DNA of 64,000 nucleotides from Pseudonocardia sulfidoxydans NBRC 16205 (GCF_007989085.1 NZ_BJVJ01000018.1:26737-90736); one strand, 5' to 3'. Shown: positions 7,790-16,541, counted from the stretch's first letter. Translations and numbers: made by a program. The notes: a model not told the origin generated them from the letters alone.

Positions 7790-9262
7790 TCAGTGTGCGA
7801 CGGGGGCGGGCTGCCGGGAGCCCTCCGGGGCCCGGCGGACGAACACCGCCAGCAGCACCGCCACCAGCGAGATCGCGGCGCCGACGAGGAACGCGGTGTG
7901 CACGCCGTGCGCCAGCGCCGGCACCGGGGCCTCACCCGTCGAGGCGGCGTTCTCGGCCCCGACCGACATCAGCGTCACGAACAGCGCGGTGCCGGCGGCG
8001 CCCGCGACCTGCTGCAACGTCGTGACGATCGCGCTGCCGTGCGAGTACAGGTGCACGGGCAGTGACCCGAGAGCCGAGGTCATCAGCGGGGTGAGCATGA
8101 ACCCGAGGCCCGCGGTCAGCGTCAGGTGCATCAGGATGATCAGCCACAGCGGGCTGGCGACGTCCAGGGTGGTCATCCACCACAGCGCCCCGCTGGAGAC
8201 GGCGGCGCCCGGGAGCACGAGCGGCCGCGGACCGAACCTGTCGAACAGGGTGCCGACGACCGGGGCGAGAATGCCCATCAGTGCGCCGCCGGGCAGCAGG
8301 GCGAGTCCGGCGTCGAGGGTGGAGAGGCCGAGGACGGACTGCAGGTAGATCGGCAGCAGGATCAGCGTCCCGAACAGGGCGATGAAGCTGACGACCGCCA
8401 CGGCGACGGCCAGCGAGAACGCGGGGCTGCGGAAGGTGCGCAGGTCGAGCAGGACGCGCGGGGTCTCGCGCAGCGCGATCTGGCGCAGGACGAACGCGAC
8501 GAGCGCGACGGCGCCGACGACGATCGGGATCCACACCGGGATGGGCGCCTGTCCCTCGGCGGCCTCGCCGATCCCGGCCAGGCCGTAGATCAGGGCGCCG
8601 AAGCCGAGGGCTGACAACACGATGGAGGCGAGGTCGAACTGCACCGAGCGGGTCTCGGTGACGTTGCGGACCCACAGGGTGCCGAGGCCGAGCACGATCA
8701 GCGCGATCGGCAGCACGATGATGAACATCCAGCGCCACGGCAGCGACGCGAGGACCAGACCGGAGATCGTCGGGCCGATCGCCGGGGCCACCGAGATGAC
8801 GATGGTGATGACGCCGGTCATGCGGCCACGGCGTTCGGGAGCGACGACCGTCATGACCGTGGTGAACAGCAGCGGGATCATGACGGCCGTGCCGGAGGCC
8901 TGCACGATCCGGCCGATCAGCAGGATGCCGAAGCCGGGCGCGATCGCGGCGATGGCCGTCCCCAGCGTGAACAGCCCCATCGCGGTGAAGAAGACGGTGC
9001 GCACCGTGAGCCGCTGCAGCAGCAGTCCGGTGGTGGGGATGACGACGGCCATGGTGAGCATGAAGCCGGTGGTCAGCCACTGCGCGCTGATGGCGGTGAT
9101 GTTCAGGTCGTTCATGAGCGCGGGGAGCGCGACGCCCATGATCGTCTCGTTGAGGATGACCACGAACGCGGCCACGACGAGCAGCGCGATCACGGGTCCG
9201 GTGCGGATCGGGGGCGCCGCCGCGGCCTCCTGCGGTGGTGCTCCGGACTCGGTCGTACTCAC
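7790..9262 (-). CDS. DHA2-family MFS multidrug exporter
   Basis: A 490-residue integral membrane protein with about 14 transmembrane helices, typical of EmrB/QacA-type drug:proton antiporters. Helix 1 carries NETIMGVALPAL, matching the family's D/N-x-T-I-V-N-V-ALP motif. The loop LLLQRLTVRTVFF fits motif A, and GRIVQASGTAVMIPLL fits the next conserved helix. I chose the GTG at 9262 (VSTTESGAPP) because GGGGGA lies just upstream; longer in-frame starts would run into the divergent tetR. It is transcribed away from the TetR gene, its likely repressor. Confidence 0.88.
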   Translation of the reverse strand: MSTTESGAPPQEAAAAPPIRTGPVIALLVVAAFVVILNETIMGVALPALMNDLNITAISAQWLTTGFMLTMAVVIPTTGLLLQRLTVRTVFFTAMGLFTLGTAIAAIAPGFGILLIGRIVQASGTAVMIPLLFTTVMTVVAPERRGRMTGVITIVISVAPAIGPTISGLVLASLPWRWMFIIVLPIALIVLGLGTLWVRNVTETRSVQFDLASIVLSALGFGALIYGLAGIGEAAEGQAPIPVWIPIVVGAVALVAFVLRQIALRETPRVLLDLRTFRSPAFSLAVAVAVVSFIALFGTLILLPIYLQSVLGLSTLDAGLALLPGGALMGILAPVVGTLFDRFGPRPLVLPGAAVSSGALWWMTTLDVASPLWLIILMHLTLTAGLGFMLTPLMTSALGSLPVHLYSHGSAIVTTLQQVAGAAGTALFVTLMSVGAENAASTGEAPVPALAHGVHTAFLVGAAISLVAVLLAVFVRRAPEGSRQPAPVAH

Positions 9263-9297
9263 GGCTGTTCCCCCATGTGTGACAGTGTGCGCCCATG

Positions 9298-9320
9298 TGG
9301 CACTGACTGCCATATTGGCA
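9298..9320. promoter_or_regulatory. Candidate TetR operator
   Basis: Between the divergent exporter and tetR genes, TGGCA, TGCCA and TGGCA alternate with spacers of 5 and 3 bases, giving two overlapping inverted repeats sharing the middle TGCCA. This is the usual place and size for a TetR-family operator. The assignment is positional. Confidence 0.5.
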
Positions 9321-9340
9321 CAGCTCGGTATCCTCACTCC

Positions 9341-9970
9341 ATGGACCGCGACGAGCAGCAGCCGAGCCTGCGCGAACGCCGTCGTCGCCAGACCGAGGAC
9401 GAGATCGGCAACGCCGCCCTGGAGCTCTTCGAACGCCAGGGCGTCGCCGCGACGACGGCCGAGGACATCGCGCGCGCAGCCGGCATCTCCCCGCGCACGT
9501 TCTTCCGCTTCTGCGCCACCAAGGAGCAGGCCGTCATGCTCGGCGACCGCGAGCTGGAGACGGATCTCCTCGCGGAGCTCGGTGCGCTGCGCGCCGGTGA
9601 CGACGCCTACGCCGCGCTCGAGACCTACTGGCACGACGCGCTGACCCGGCTGGGCGCCGACCCGACGTCGGGCGACCGGTTCCTGCGGGTCCGCCGGCTG
9701 GCGCTCCACGAGCCGACGGTGCTGGCCACCAGTCTGCGCCTCGACGCCGAGCGGACAGAGCTGCGGGTGTCGACGCTGGTCGCGAGCACGGGGACGACCC
9801 CGTTGCGGGCGCGGGCGGTCGTCGACGCCTTCTCGACGATGGTCCGGCTGACCCTGGAGGAGTGGGTGCGGTCGGTCGAGGCGGGCGACCCTGCCGATCC
9901 GCTCACGGTCTACGCGCAGTGTCGCGTCGCGTTCCGCGAGGCCGTTGCGGGCAGCCGGGTCACCGCGTGA
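9341..9970 (+). CDS. TetR-family regulator of the adjacent exporter
   Basis: A 209-residue repressor-type protein. The N-terminal HTH spans about residues 12-58 (LRERRRRQTEDEIGNAALEL, then TTAEDIARAAGISPRTFFRF), a classical TetR recognition helix. The C-terminal all-helical domain would bind an inducer, perhaps an exporter substrate. It is divergent from the DHA2 exporter across a 78-base gap with inverted repeats. ATG start. A 40-bp palindrome follows 4 bases after the stop. Confidence 0.9.
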   Translation: MDRDEQQPSLRERRRRQTEDEIGNAALELFERQGVAATTAEDIARAAGISPRTFFRFCATKEQAVMLGDRELETDLLAELGALRAGDDAYAALETYWHDALTRLGADPTSGDRFLRVRRLALHEPTVLATSLRLDAERTELRVSTLVASTGTTPLRARAVVDAFSTMVRLTLEEWVRSVEAGDPADPLTVYAQCRVAFREAVAGSRVTA

Positions 9971-9974
9971 TCTC

Positions 9975-10014
9975 GTGAGTGGCGATAGTCGCTACAGCGA
10001 CTATCGCCACTCAC
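9975..10014. repeat. Dispersed 40-bp palindrome, copy 3 (opposite orientation)
   Basis: Same 18-bp arms as the copies at 622 and 7746, centre TACA. Its flanks are swapped: CTCGTGAG on the left and CTCACAGG on the right, whereas the other two copies have CTGTGAG on the left and CTCACGAG on the right. The element therefore has a direction, and this copy is inverted. Confidence 0.9.
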
Positions 10015-10027
10015 AGGGGGTTGGAAC

Positions 10028-10678
10028 ATGAGCGAGCAGGCGGGGGCGACCGAGTGGGCCGTCCCCGGGCAGGTGGGCGTCGGGCCCTGGGACGGGCCGC
10101 TGCCCGACGACCCCCGGCTCGATCCCGACCTGCTGGCCGGGGGCGACCGGCGCAACGTCGTCGACGCCTACCGGTACTGGCGACGGGAGGCCGTGGTCGC
10201 CGACCTCGCCGGACGGGCCCACCCCTTCCACGTCGCGATCGAGAACTTCGGCCACGACCACAACATCGGCACGGTCGTCCGCACGGCCAACGCGTTCGCG
10301 GCGGCGGGCGTGCACATCGTCGGCCGGCGCCGGTGGAACCGCCGCGGCGCCATGGTCACCGACCGGTACCAGACCCTGCACCACCACGAGGACGCCGCGG
10401 CGCTGCACGACTGGGCAGACGAGCGGGGGCTGCCGATCGTGGCCGTCGACAACACGGCGGGTGCGGTGCGGCTGGAGCAGACGACGTTGCCGCGCGAGTG
10501 CGTGCTGCTGTTCGGGCAGGAGGGACCGGGCCTGACCGACGTCGCACGGGAGGCGGCGTCGACGCTGGTGTCGATCGCCCAGTTCGGCTCGACCCGCTCG
10601 ATCAACGCGGGCGTCGCGGCGGGGATCGTCATGCACGCGTGGGTGTGCGCGCACGCCGACCTCGACACGGCCTGGTGA
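10028..10678 (+). CDS. TrmH/SpoU-family RNA 2'-O-methyltransferase
   Basis: A 216-residue SPOUT-class methyltransferase that would use S-adenosylmethionine to methylate ribose in tRNA or rRNA. The three SpoU motifs are in order: NIGTVVRTANAF (79-90), LLFGQEGPGL (about 159-168) and STRSINAGVAAGI near the C-terminus, which form the trefoil-knot cofactor site. The N-terminal 60 residues are Asp/Pro-rich and less typical. The target nucleotide cannot be told from sequence. It starts at ATG 13 bases after a dispersed palindrome, so its promoter is either within that palindrome or read through from tetR. Confidence 0.88.
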   Translation: MSEQAGATEWAVPGQVGVGPWDGPLPDDPRLDPDLLAGGDRRNVVDAYRYWRREAVVADLAGRAHPFHVAIENFGHDHNIGTVVRTANAFAAAGVHIVGRRRWNRRGAMVTDRYQTLHHHEDAAALHDWADERGLPIVAVDNTAGAVRLEQTTLPRECVLLFGQEGPGLTDVAREAASTLVSIAQFGSTRSINAGVAAGIVMHAWVCAHADLDTAW

Positions 10679-10714
10679 TCGGGCCCGCCCGGTTCGTCCC
10701 GTAACCTCGGCCGC

Positions 10715-12397
10715 GTGGTGGCGGTGACGGGCGCGCGAGTGTTGCGCACCGCCGTCCGCGAGGCCCGGCGCGGCTTGTCCGGGGCCGGTGTGCTGCTGGT
10801 CGGCCACCAGGCGGGCGAGGCGATGGTGCCGGTCCTCGTGGGCGTCGTGATCGACCGGGCCGTCGACGGCGGCGGTGTCGAGAGCCTGCTGTTCTGGCTG
10901 GCGGTGCTGGCCGTCGACTTCGCGGTGCTGTCGCTGTCGTACCGGTACGGGGCGCGGGCGGCGGCGATCGCGTCGGTGAGGACGGACCAGCGGTTGCGGC
11001 TGCGGATCGCCGACCGGGTACTCGATCCGCGCGGGGGCGCGGAGGCGGGCCGGCTGCCCGGGGTGCTGGCGGGGATCGCGGTGGCCGACGCGCAGCGCGT
11101 CGGGGCGCTGGGGTTCGCGCTGCCCGTGGCGTTGTCGGCGGTCGCGGCGCTGGTCGTGGCGGCGGTCGCGCTGCTGAACATCTCGGTCCCGCTCGGGCTG
11201 CTGATCCTGCTGGGCACGCCGCCGCTGCTGTTCGTGGTGCACCTGCTGGGCAAGCCGTTGGAGCGGCGCAGCGGGCCGGAGCAGGAGCGGGCGGCCCGCG
11301 CGGCGGGTGTGGCGGCCGACCTCGTGACCGGTGTCCGGGTGCTCAAGGGCATCGGCGCGGAACGCGCGGCCGTCGCCCGCTACCGGTTGACGAGCCGGGA
11401 CGCGCTGGGAGCGACGCTGCGCGCCACCGGTGCCCAGGCCTGGTACTCGGGCACGGTCCTGGCGTTGAACGGGCTGTTCCTGGCGCTGGTCGCGCTCGTG
11501 GGTGGCCGGCTCGCCGCGGACGGTGCGCTGAGCGTCGGCCAGCTGGTGTCGGCCGTGGGGTTGGCCCAGTTCCTGATCGGGCCGCTGGAGGTGTTCGGCT
11601 GGGTCAACGGGCGGCTGGCGCAGGCGCGCGCGTCGGCGGCCCGGATCGCGGAGGTGCTGTCGGCGCCGCCGGCCGTCGACGGCGAGGGCGAGGTCACGCC
11701 GGCCGGCGGCGCGGTCACCGTGCGCGGCCTGCGCCACGGCGCGCTGCGCGACGGCCTCGACCTCGACGTCGCCGCCGGCGCGTTCGTGGGTGTCGTCGCC
11801 ACCGCCGACGAGGCGGTCGTGCTGCTCGACTGCCTGGGCCGGGAGATCGACCCGGAGGAGGGCACGGTCGAGGTCGACGGCGTCGGTCTCGAGGCGTGCG
11901 CCCCGGCCGCGGCCCGCCGCGCGGTGCTGGTCGCGGGCCACGACGCGTTGCTGTTCACCGGGTCCGTGCACGACAACGTGCTGGCCGCCGCGCCCGTCGG
12001 TACCGATCCGGCACCGGCGATGCGGGCGGCGCAGGCCGACGAGGTCGTCGCCGGGCTCCCGGCGGGCGCGTCGACCGAGGTCGGCGACCGCGGGACCGCG
12101 CTCTCGGGCGGGCAGCGGCAGCGGGTCGCGCTGGCTCGCGCGGTCGCCGCCGACCCGGCCGTCCTGGTCCTGCACGACCCCACGACCGCGGTCGACGCGG
12201 TCACCGAGGCCCGGATCGCCGACGGGCTGCGCGCCGCCCGCCGGGGCCGGACGACGGTCGTCGTCACGGCGAGCCCGGCGCTGCTGGCCGTCGCCGACCG
12301 GGTGGTGCTCGTCGAGGCCGGCCGGGTCCGCGCCGACGGCACCCACGCCGACCTGCTGCGCGACGACGCCCGCTACCGGAAGCTGGTGCTGGGATGA
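10715..12397 (+). CDS. ABC exporter half-transporter with degenerate nucleotide site (partner A)
   Basis: A 560-residue fused membrane-ATPase half-transporter. The transmembrane domain spans about residues 20-310. The ATPase domain is odd. Where Walker A should be there is GVVATADEAV (359-368), with Val368 in place of lysine. In Walker B, Asp488 is followed by Pro489 instead of the catalytic Glu, and the H-loop His is replaced by Ser520. The signature LSGGQ (463-467) is perfect. It cannot hydrolyse ATP at its own Walker site but can complete the partner's site. The stop overlaps the ATG of partner B, so the two presumably form an obligate heterodimer. Substrate unknown. Confidence 0.9.
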   Translation: MVAVTGARVLRTAVREARRGLSGAGVLLVGHQAGEAMVPVLVGVVIDRAVDGGGVESLLFWLAVLAVDFAVLSLSYRYGARAAAIASVRTDQRLRLRIADRVLDPRGGAEAGRLPGVLAGIAVADAQRVGALGFALPVALSAVAALVVAAVALLNISVPLGLLILLGTPPLLFVVHLLGKPLERRSGPEQERAARAAGVAADLVTGVRVLKGIGAERAAVARYRLTSRDALGATLRATGAQAWYSGTVLALNGLFLALVALVGGRLAADGALSVGQLVSAVGLAQFLIGPLEVFGWVNGRLAQARASAARIAEVLSAPPAVDGEGEVTPAGGAVTVRGLRHGALRDGLDLDVAAGAFVGVVATADEAVVLLDCLGREIDPEEGTVEVDGVGLEACAPAAARRAVLVAGHDALLFTGSVHDNVLAAAPVGTDPAPAMRAAQADEVVAGLPAGASTEVGDRGTALSGGQRQRVALARAVAADPAVLVLHDPTTAVDAVTEARIADGLRAARRGRTTVVVTASPALLAVADRVVLVEAGRVRADGTHADLLRDDARYRKLVLG

Positions 12398-14154
12398 GCG
12401 AGGAGAAGGGGCGCTCCCTGCTGCCGGTCGCCTCCGGGGCGGAGATCCGCACGGCCCTGGCCGGGCTCGTGCGCCCGTTCCGGCTGCGGGCGGTCGCGGC
12501 GCTGGCGGCTCTCGTCGCCGGTGCCGCCGTGAGCCTGGTGACGGCGCCGCTGCTCGGGCGGATCGTCGACCTGGTCGCCGACGGGCGTGGCCCCGACGCG
12601 GTCACGACGCCGGTGCTGCTGCTCGTCGTCGTCGCGATCGCCCAGGGGCTGCTGGCGGTGCTCGGAGTGGCGCTGGTGGCCCGCGTCGGCGAGAACATGC
12701 TGGCCGACCTGCGGGAGCGCTTCGTCGAACGCGCGCTCGGGCTTCCGTTGCAGCGCATCGAATCCGCGGGTGCCGGGGACCTGACGTCGCGGGCGAGCGA
12801 GGACGTCGCGCTGGTCGGCGAGGCTGTCCGCGAAGCGGTCCCGGACTTCGCGCGGGCCGCCCTCACGATCGCCCTGACACTCGTCGGGCTGGCCGTCCTC
12901 GACTGGCGGTTCACGGTCGCCGCGCTGCTGGCCGTTCCCGTCCAGGTGCTGACGGCGCGCTGGTACCTGCGGCGGTCATCGCCCATGTACGCGCTGCAAC
13001 GCCGCTACGCGGGCGCCCAGCAGCAGCAGCTGCTCGACACCGTCGGCGGGGTGCGGACGGTCCGCGCGCTCGGGCTGGCCGACGACCACGCGCGCCGGGT
13101 CCGCTCCCGCACCGAGGACGTCGTGACGACGGAGCGGCGCGTCGTCCGGCTGCAGACGGGGTTCTTCGGCCGGCTCAACGTCGCCGAGTTCATCGGCGTC
13201 GCGGGCGTCCTGACCGCAGGGTTCCTGCTGGTCAGGTCGGGGACGGCCTCGATCGGGACGGCGAGCGCGGCGGCGCTGTACTTCATCAACCTGTTCAACC
13301 CGATCAACCAGGTGCTGTTCCTGCTCGACACGGCGCAGTCGGCGGCGGCGAGCCTGGGGCGCATCGTCGGCGTGGTGAACCTGCCGCCGGCGCAGGCCGT
13401 GGCCGAGCCGCGCACGGCGTCGGACGGGTCGGTGCGGGTGAAGGGCCTGGGCCACGCCTACGTGGCGGGCCACGACGTGCTCGACGGCGTCGACCTCGAC
13501 GTGGACCCGGGCACGCGGGTCGCGCTGGTGGGGGCGAGCGGCGCCGGGAAGACGACGCTGGCGACGCTCGTCGCCGGGGTGCACAGCCCGGTCCGGGGTG
13601 CGATCGAGATCGGTGGGGTGCCGCTGGAGTCGCACGACCCGGAGCGGTTGCGGACGTCGGTCGCGCTGGTGACGCAGGAGGTGCACGTCTTCGCCGGCCC
13701 GCTGGCCGACGACCTGCGCCTCGCCCGCGCCGACGCCACGGACGCCGAGCTGCGGGCCGCGCTCGACGCGGTCGGTGCCACGGGCTGGGTGGACGCACTG
13801 CCCGACGGGTTGGCGACGGAGGTCGGCAGCGGCGGGCACACGTTGACGGTCGTGCAGGCCCAGCACCTGGCGCTGGCCCGGCTGGTGCTGGCCGATCCGC
13901 TGGTGGCGGTGCTCGACGAGGCGACGGCGGAGGCGGGCAGCGCGGGGGCACGGTCGTTGGAGGACGCGGCGGAGCGGGCGCTGGCCGGGCGGACCGGGCT
14001 GCTGGTGGCGCACCGGCTGACGCAGGCCGCGGGGGCCGATCTGGTGGTGGTGCTGGAGGCGGGGCGGGTCGTGGAGCAGGGGACGCACGACGAGCTGCTC
14101 GCGGCGCGCGGCCGCTACCACGGTTTGTGGGCGGCGTGGACGGACTCGCGCTGA
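12394..14154 (+). CDS. ABC exporter half-transporter with active Walker motifs (partner B)
   Basis: A 586-residue half-transporter translated from an ATG overlapping the stop of partner A. Six-helix membrane domain at about 20-320. Its ATPase domain is the mirror image of its partner's: Walker A GASGAGKT (380-387), Walker B VAVLDEAT with Glu509 and the H-loop His540 are intact, but the signature is LTVVQ (484-488) instead of LSGGQ. Only one composite ATP site, made of this protein's Walker motifs and partner A's signature, can work. The other site has lost both sides. Heterodimeric exporters with one weak site are known; a fully dead second site is extreme. Confidence 0.9.
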   Translation: MSEEKGRSLLPVASGAEIRTALAGLVRPFRLRAVAALAALVAGAAVSLVTAPLLGRIVDLVADGRGPDAVTTPVLLLVVVAIAQGLLAVLGVALVARVGENMLADLRERFVERALGLPLQRIESAGAGDLTSRASEDVALVGEAVREAVPDFARAALTIALTLVGLAVLDWRFTVAALLAVPVQVLTARWYLRRSSPMYALQRRYAGAQQQQLLDTVGGVRTVRALGLADDHARRVRSRTEDVVTTERRVVRLQTGFFGRLNVAEFIGVAGVLTAGFLLVRSGTASIGTASAAALYFINLFNPINQVLFLLDTAQSAAASLGRIVGVVNLPPAQAVAEPRTASDGSVRVKGLGHAYVAGHDVLDGVDLDVDPGTRVALVGASGAGKTTLATLVAGVHSPVRGAIEIGGVPLESHDPERLRTSVALVTQEVHVFAGPLADDLRLARADATDAELRAALDAVGATGWVDALPDGLATEVGSGGHTLTVVQAQHLALARLVLADPLVAVLDEATAEAGSAGARSLEDAAERALAGRTGLLVAHRLTQAAGADLVVVLEAGRVVEQGTHDELLAARGRYHGLWAAWTDSR

Positions 14155-14182
14155 GGGGCGCCGCCTCGGCCCTCCGACGAAC

Positions 14183-14278
14183 GTGTCATCAGCGCACCGG
14201 CGTTGCTCTCACGACACCTCCGATGCGGAGCCGATCACCGAACGTGTCGTCAGCGCACCCGGCCGACCCTGACGACAC
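14183..14278. repeat. Paired inverted-repeat element, 61-bp period (site 1)
   Basis: Two related stem-loops begin at 14183 (GTGTCAT..ACGACAC) and 14244 (GTGTCGTCAG..CTGACGACAC, 10-bp arms, 15-base loop), 61 bases apart. They follow the ABC exporter operon by 28 bases. A second pair with the same 61-base period lies at 24384. They may act as terminators, but the repeated paired arrangement indicates a repeat family. Confidence 0.7.
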
Positions 14279-14339
14279 GCTCGGCGGCGATGCGGCTGCG
14301 CGGGGGCTTCTGGGCGGGCGCGCGTCCTATCGTGGCGGC

Positions 14340-14786
14340 GTGCCGTTCTGGAGGACCGAGGAACGCGGGACCCGTGCCGTCGAGGAGTGGAACCGGCAGC
14401 TCCTCGCCGACGAGGCCGGTGCCCGCGAGCGCGCCCAGCAGGAGTTCGAGGAGTCGCCCACCGGCCGCGCCCGCGCCGCCTACGACGACGGCCTGGAGAT
14501 CTTCCAGTTCTCGCTCCCGCTCGACGAGGTGACCTCGGTGCCCGTGGCCCGCGCCGCGTCCGGCGAGGTGCACCTGGCGGCCGACATCTCCGACGTCCTC
14601 GACGCCGTCGTGCGCGAGGGCTGGGACCTGCACTCCTTCTCGACGGTGTTCGCGATGCGTACCGCGTCCGTGACCGGCGGCGGGACGGGCCGCGCCGACG
14701 TGTCCGGCGACCTCGTCGCCACCTACGTGTTCCTGCGCGAGGAGAGCTCCCACGCGCCGCTGGAGGTCCCGGAGGGCAACGCGTGA
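14340..14786 (+). CDS. Protein of unknown function coupled to GH76-like gene
   Basis: A 148-residue soluble protein, Arg/Glu-rich at the N-terminus (FWRTEERGTRAVEEWNRQLL), followed by a compact domain with LEIFQFSLPLDEV and YVFLREESS. I do not recognise the family. The GTG start gives MPFWRTEERG; the ATG upstream would read through a repeat element. Its stop overlaps the GTG of the GH76-like gene, so the two are translated together. No signal peptide or membrane segment. Confidence 0.65.
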   Translation: MPFWRTEERGTRAVEEWNRQLLADEAGARERAQQEFEESPTGRARAAYDDGLEIFQFSLPLDEVTSVPVARAASGEVHLAADISDVLDAVVREGWDLHSFSTVFAMRTASVTGGGTGRADVSGDLVATYVFLREESSHAPLEVPEGNA

Positions 14787-15832
14787 CCGTGTGGGGGGAG
14801 CGCGCCGCCGAGGCCGAGGCAGCGGTCCGTGCCCGGCACCTGCGCCGCGTCGTCGGCGTGACCCCCGGGACGCGGATCGGACGGATCCGCTGGCCGCGGC
14901 CACGGTTGGACCGGCCATGGCCCTGGCACTACTGGTGGCAGGCGCACCTGCTCGACTGCCTCGTCGACGCCGAACTGCGCGCCCCCGACCGACGCCGCGC
15001 CGCCGCGATCGCCGGGACCGTGCGCGGAGTGCGGCTGATGAACCTGGGCCGCTGGGTCAACGACTACTACGACGACATCGCCTGGTTCGGTCTGGCCGTC
15101 GAGCGGGCGGGTGCGCTCGCGCGGCGCCCCGGCCCGGCGGCCGTCACCGCGGTGACGACGCGGCTGCGCGCCGGCTGGACCCCCGACGGCGGCGGCGGGA
15201 TCTGGTGGCGCCGCGCCGACGACTTCAAGAACGCCCCCGCCAACGGTCCCGCCGCGATCCTGCTGGCCCGCAGCGGCCGGGTGCCGCTCGCGGCGTCGAT
15301 CGTCGACTGGATGGCCGCCTCGCTCGTCGACCCCGGCAGCGGGCTCGTCCGCGACGGCGTCCGGCTCGCGCCCGACGGCACCGTCCGCGAGATCGCCGCG
15401 ACGACCTACACCTACTGCCAGGGCGTCTACCTGGGCGCCTGCGTCGAGCTCGCCGAACGCGACGGCGCCCCGCGCTGGGCCGCGCGCGCATCGGCCGTCC
15501 TCGACGCGGTCGCCGACCGCATGGCCGGCGCCGACGGCGTCATCCCCGGCTACGACGACGGCGGCGACGGTGGCCTGTTCAACGGCATCCTCGCCCGCTA
15601 CCTCGCCGACGCCGCACGGCGCCGCCCGGAGCTCGCCGACACCGCGCGGCGGCTGGTGCTGGCCAGCGCGGAGTCGGTGTGGGACAACCGCGCCGAGGTC
15701 GCGACCGGACCGGTGTTCGCCCATGACTGGCGGAAACCCGCCCGCGTCCCCCGGCCCGGGACGCCGGAGGCCGACCTGTCGGTGCAGCTGTCGGGCTGGA
15801 TGCTGCTGGAGGCGGCGGCGACCCTCGCGTGA
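14783..15832 (+). CDS. GH76-like (alpha-1,6-mannanase fold) protein
   Basis: A 349-residue alpha/alpha-barrel protein of the glycoside hydrolase 76 type. Adjacent aspartates Asp97-Asp98 in NDYYDDIAWFG match the paired catalytic acids of bacterial endo-alpha-1,6-mannanases. GGGIWWRR, FKNAPANGPAAILLAR and YCQGVYLGACVELAER are further family landmarks. There is no signal peptide, so it appears cytoplasmic, unlike most GH76 enzymes. Actinomycetes carry alpha-1,6-mannan in lipomannan-type glycolipids, a possible substrate, but this is inference. GTG start overlaps the preceding stop. Confidence 0.8.
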   Translation: MTVWGERAAEAEAAVRARHLRRVVGVTPGTRIGRIRWPRPRLDRPWPWHYWWQAHLLDCLVDAELRAPDRRRAAAIAGTVRGVRLMNLGRWVNDYYDDIAWFGLAVERAGALARRPGPAAVTAVTTRLRAGWTPDGGGGIWWRRADDFKNAPANGPAAILLARSGRVPLAASIVDWMAASLVDPGSGLVRDGVRLAPDGTVREIAATTYTYCQGVYLGACVELAERDGAPRWAARASAVLDAVADRMAGADGVIPGYDDGGDGGLFNGILARYLADAARRRPELADTARRLVLASAESVWDNRAEVATGPVFAHDWRKPARVPRPGTPEADLSVQLSGWMLLEAAATLA

Positions 15833-15836
15833 GGGA

Positions 15837-16541
15837 TCAGGACTCGGCGGGCCCGGTGTCGGCGGCCGCCCGGTTCTCCGGCAGCTCCGCGGTGTCGTCG
15901 ATCGGGCGGCGCATCTCCTGGCGATAGCGCCACACCCCGAACCCGGTACCGACGACGAAGAACGCGATCGACCCGACCACCGCGACCGTCTTGAGCCACG
16001 GGACCGAGTCGAGCAGGCCCGCACCGTAGTAGCCGATCATCAGCAGCGTCGGCACCCAGAGGATCGCGCCGACGCTGTTGGCTAGCAGGAACTTGCGGTT
16101 GTCCATGCGGACCGCACCCGCGATCATCGGCGCCAGCGTCCGGATCCAGGGGATCCAGCGGGCCACCACGATCGACCAGAAACCCCAGCGGTCGAGGAAG
16201 CGCCCCGCCCGCTCGAGGTTGGCCTTGTTGAGCATCTTCCCGTCCTTGCGGGCGAGGATGCGCGTGCCGGTGTAGCGACCGACGAGGTACCCGGCCTGGT
16301 TCCCGGCCACCGCCAGCACCGCCGCCACGAAGGCCAGCATCCAGGCGCCGCGCTCGTGCCCGTGCTGGGCCAGGACGACGCCCGCCGCGACGAGCAGCGA
16401 GTCACCCGGCAGGAACAGCCCGACGATGAACGCGCACTCGAGGAAGATGAACGTGAGCACGACGGCCCAGACCGTGGCCGGGCCCGCGGAGTCGAGCGGT
16501 CCCCAGGCCAGGGTCGTGGTGAGCGCGGTCGTCGTGGTCAC
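15837..16541 (-). CDS. DedA-family membrane protein
   Basis: A 234-residue polytopic protein of the DedA superfamily, now linked to lipid carrier flipping and envelope homeostasis. Landmarks are FLECAFIVGLFLPGDSLLVAAG near the N-terminus, GYLVGRYTG, and RFLDRWGFWSIVVARWIPWIRTLAP, which contains the conserved arginines and the re-entrant loop. I took the GTG giving VTTTTALTTTLAWGPL; a longer start would reach into the spacer behind the second DedA gene. It lies 58 bases downstream of a DedA paralogue, and its stop nearly abuts the convergent GH76-like gene. Confidence 0.88.
   Translation of the reverse strand: MTTTTALTTTLAWGPLDSAGPATVWAVVLTFIFLECAFIVGLFLPGDSLLVAAGVVLAQHGHERGAWMLAFVAAVLAVAGNQAGYLVGRYTGTRILARKDGKMLNKANLERAGRFLDRWGFWSIVVARWIPWIRTLAPMIAGAVRMDNRKFLLANSVGAILWVPTLLMIGYYGAGLLDSVPWLKTVAVVGSIAFFVVGTGFGVWRYRQEMRRPIDDTAELPENRAAADTGPAES

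Noticed and set aside
622..10014. The three 40-bp palindromes as ordinary intrinsic terminators only
   Set aside because: No T tract follows them, they are almost identical to each other, and one is inverted relative to the gene it follows; a repeat family explains this better, though a role in termination remains possible.
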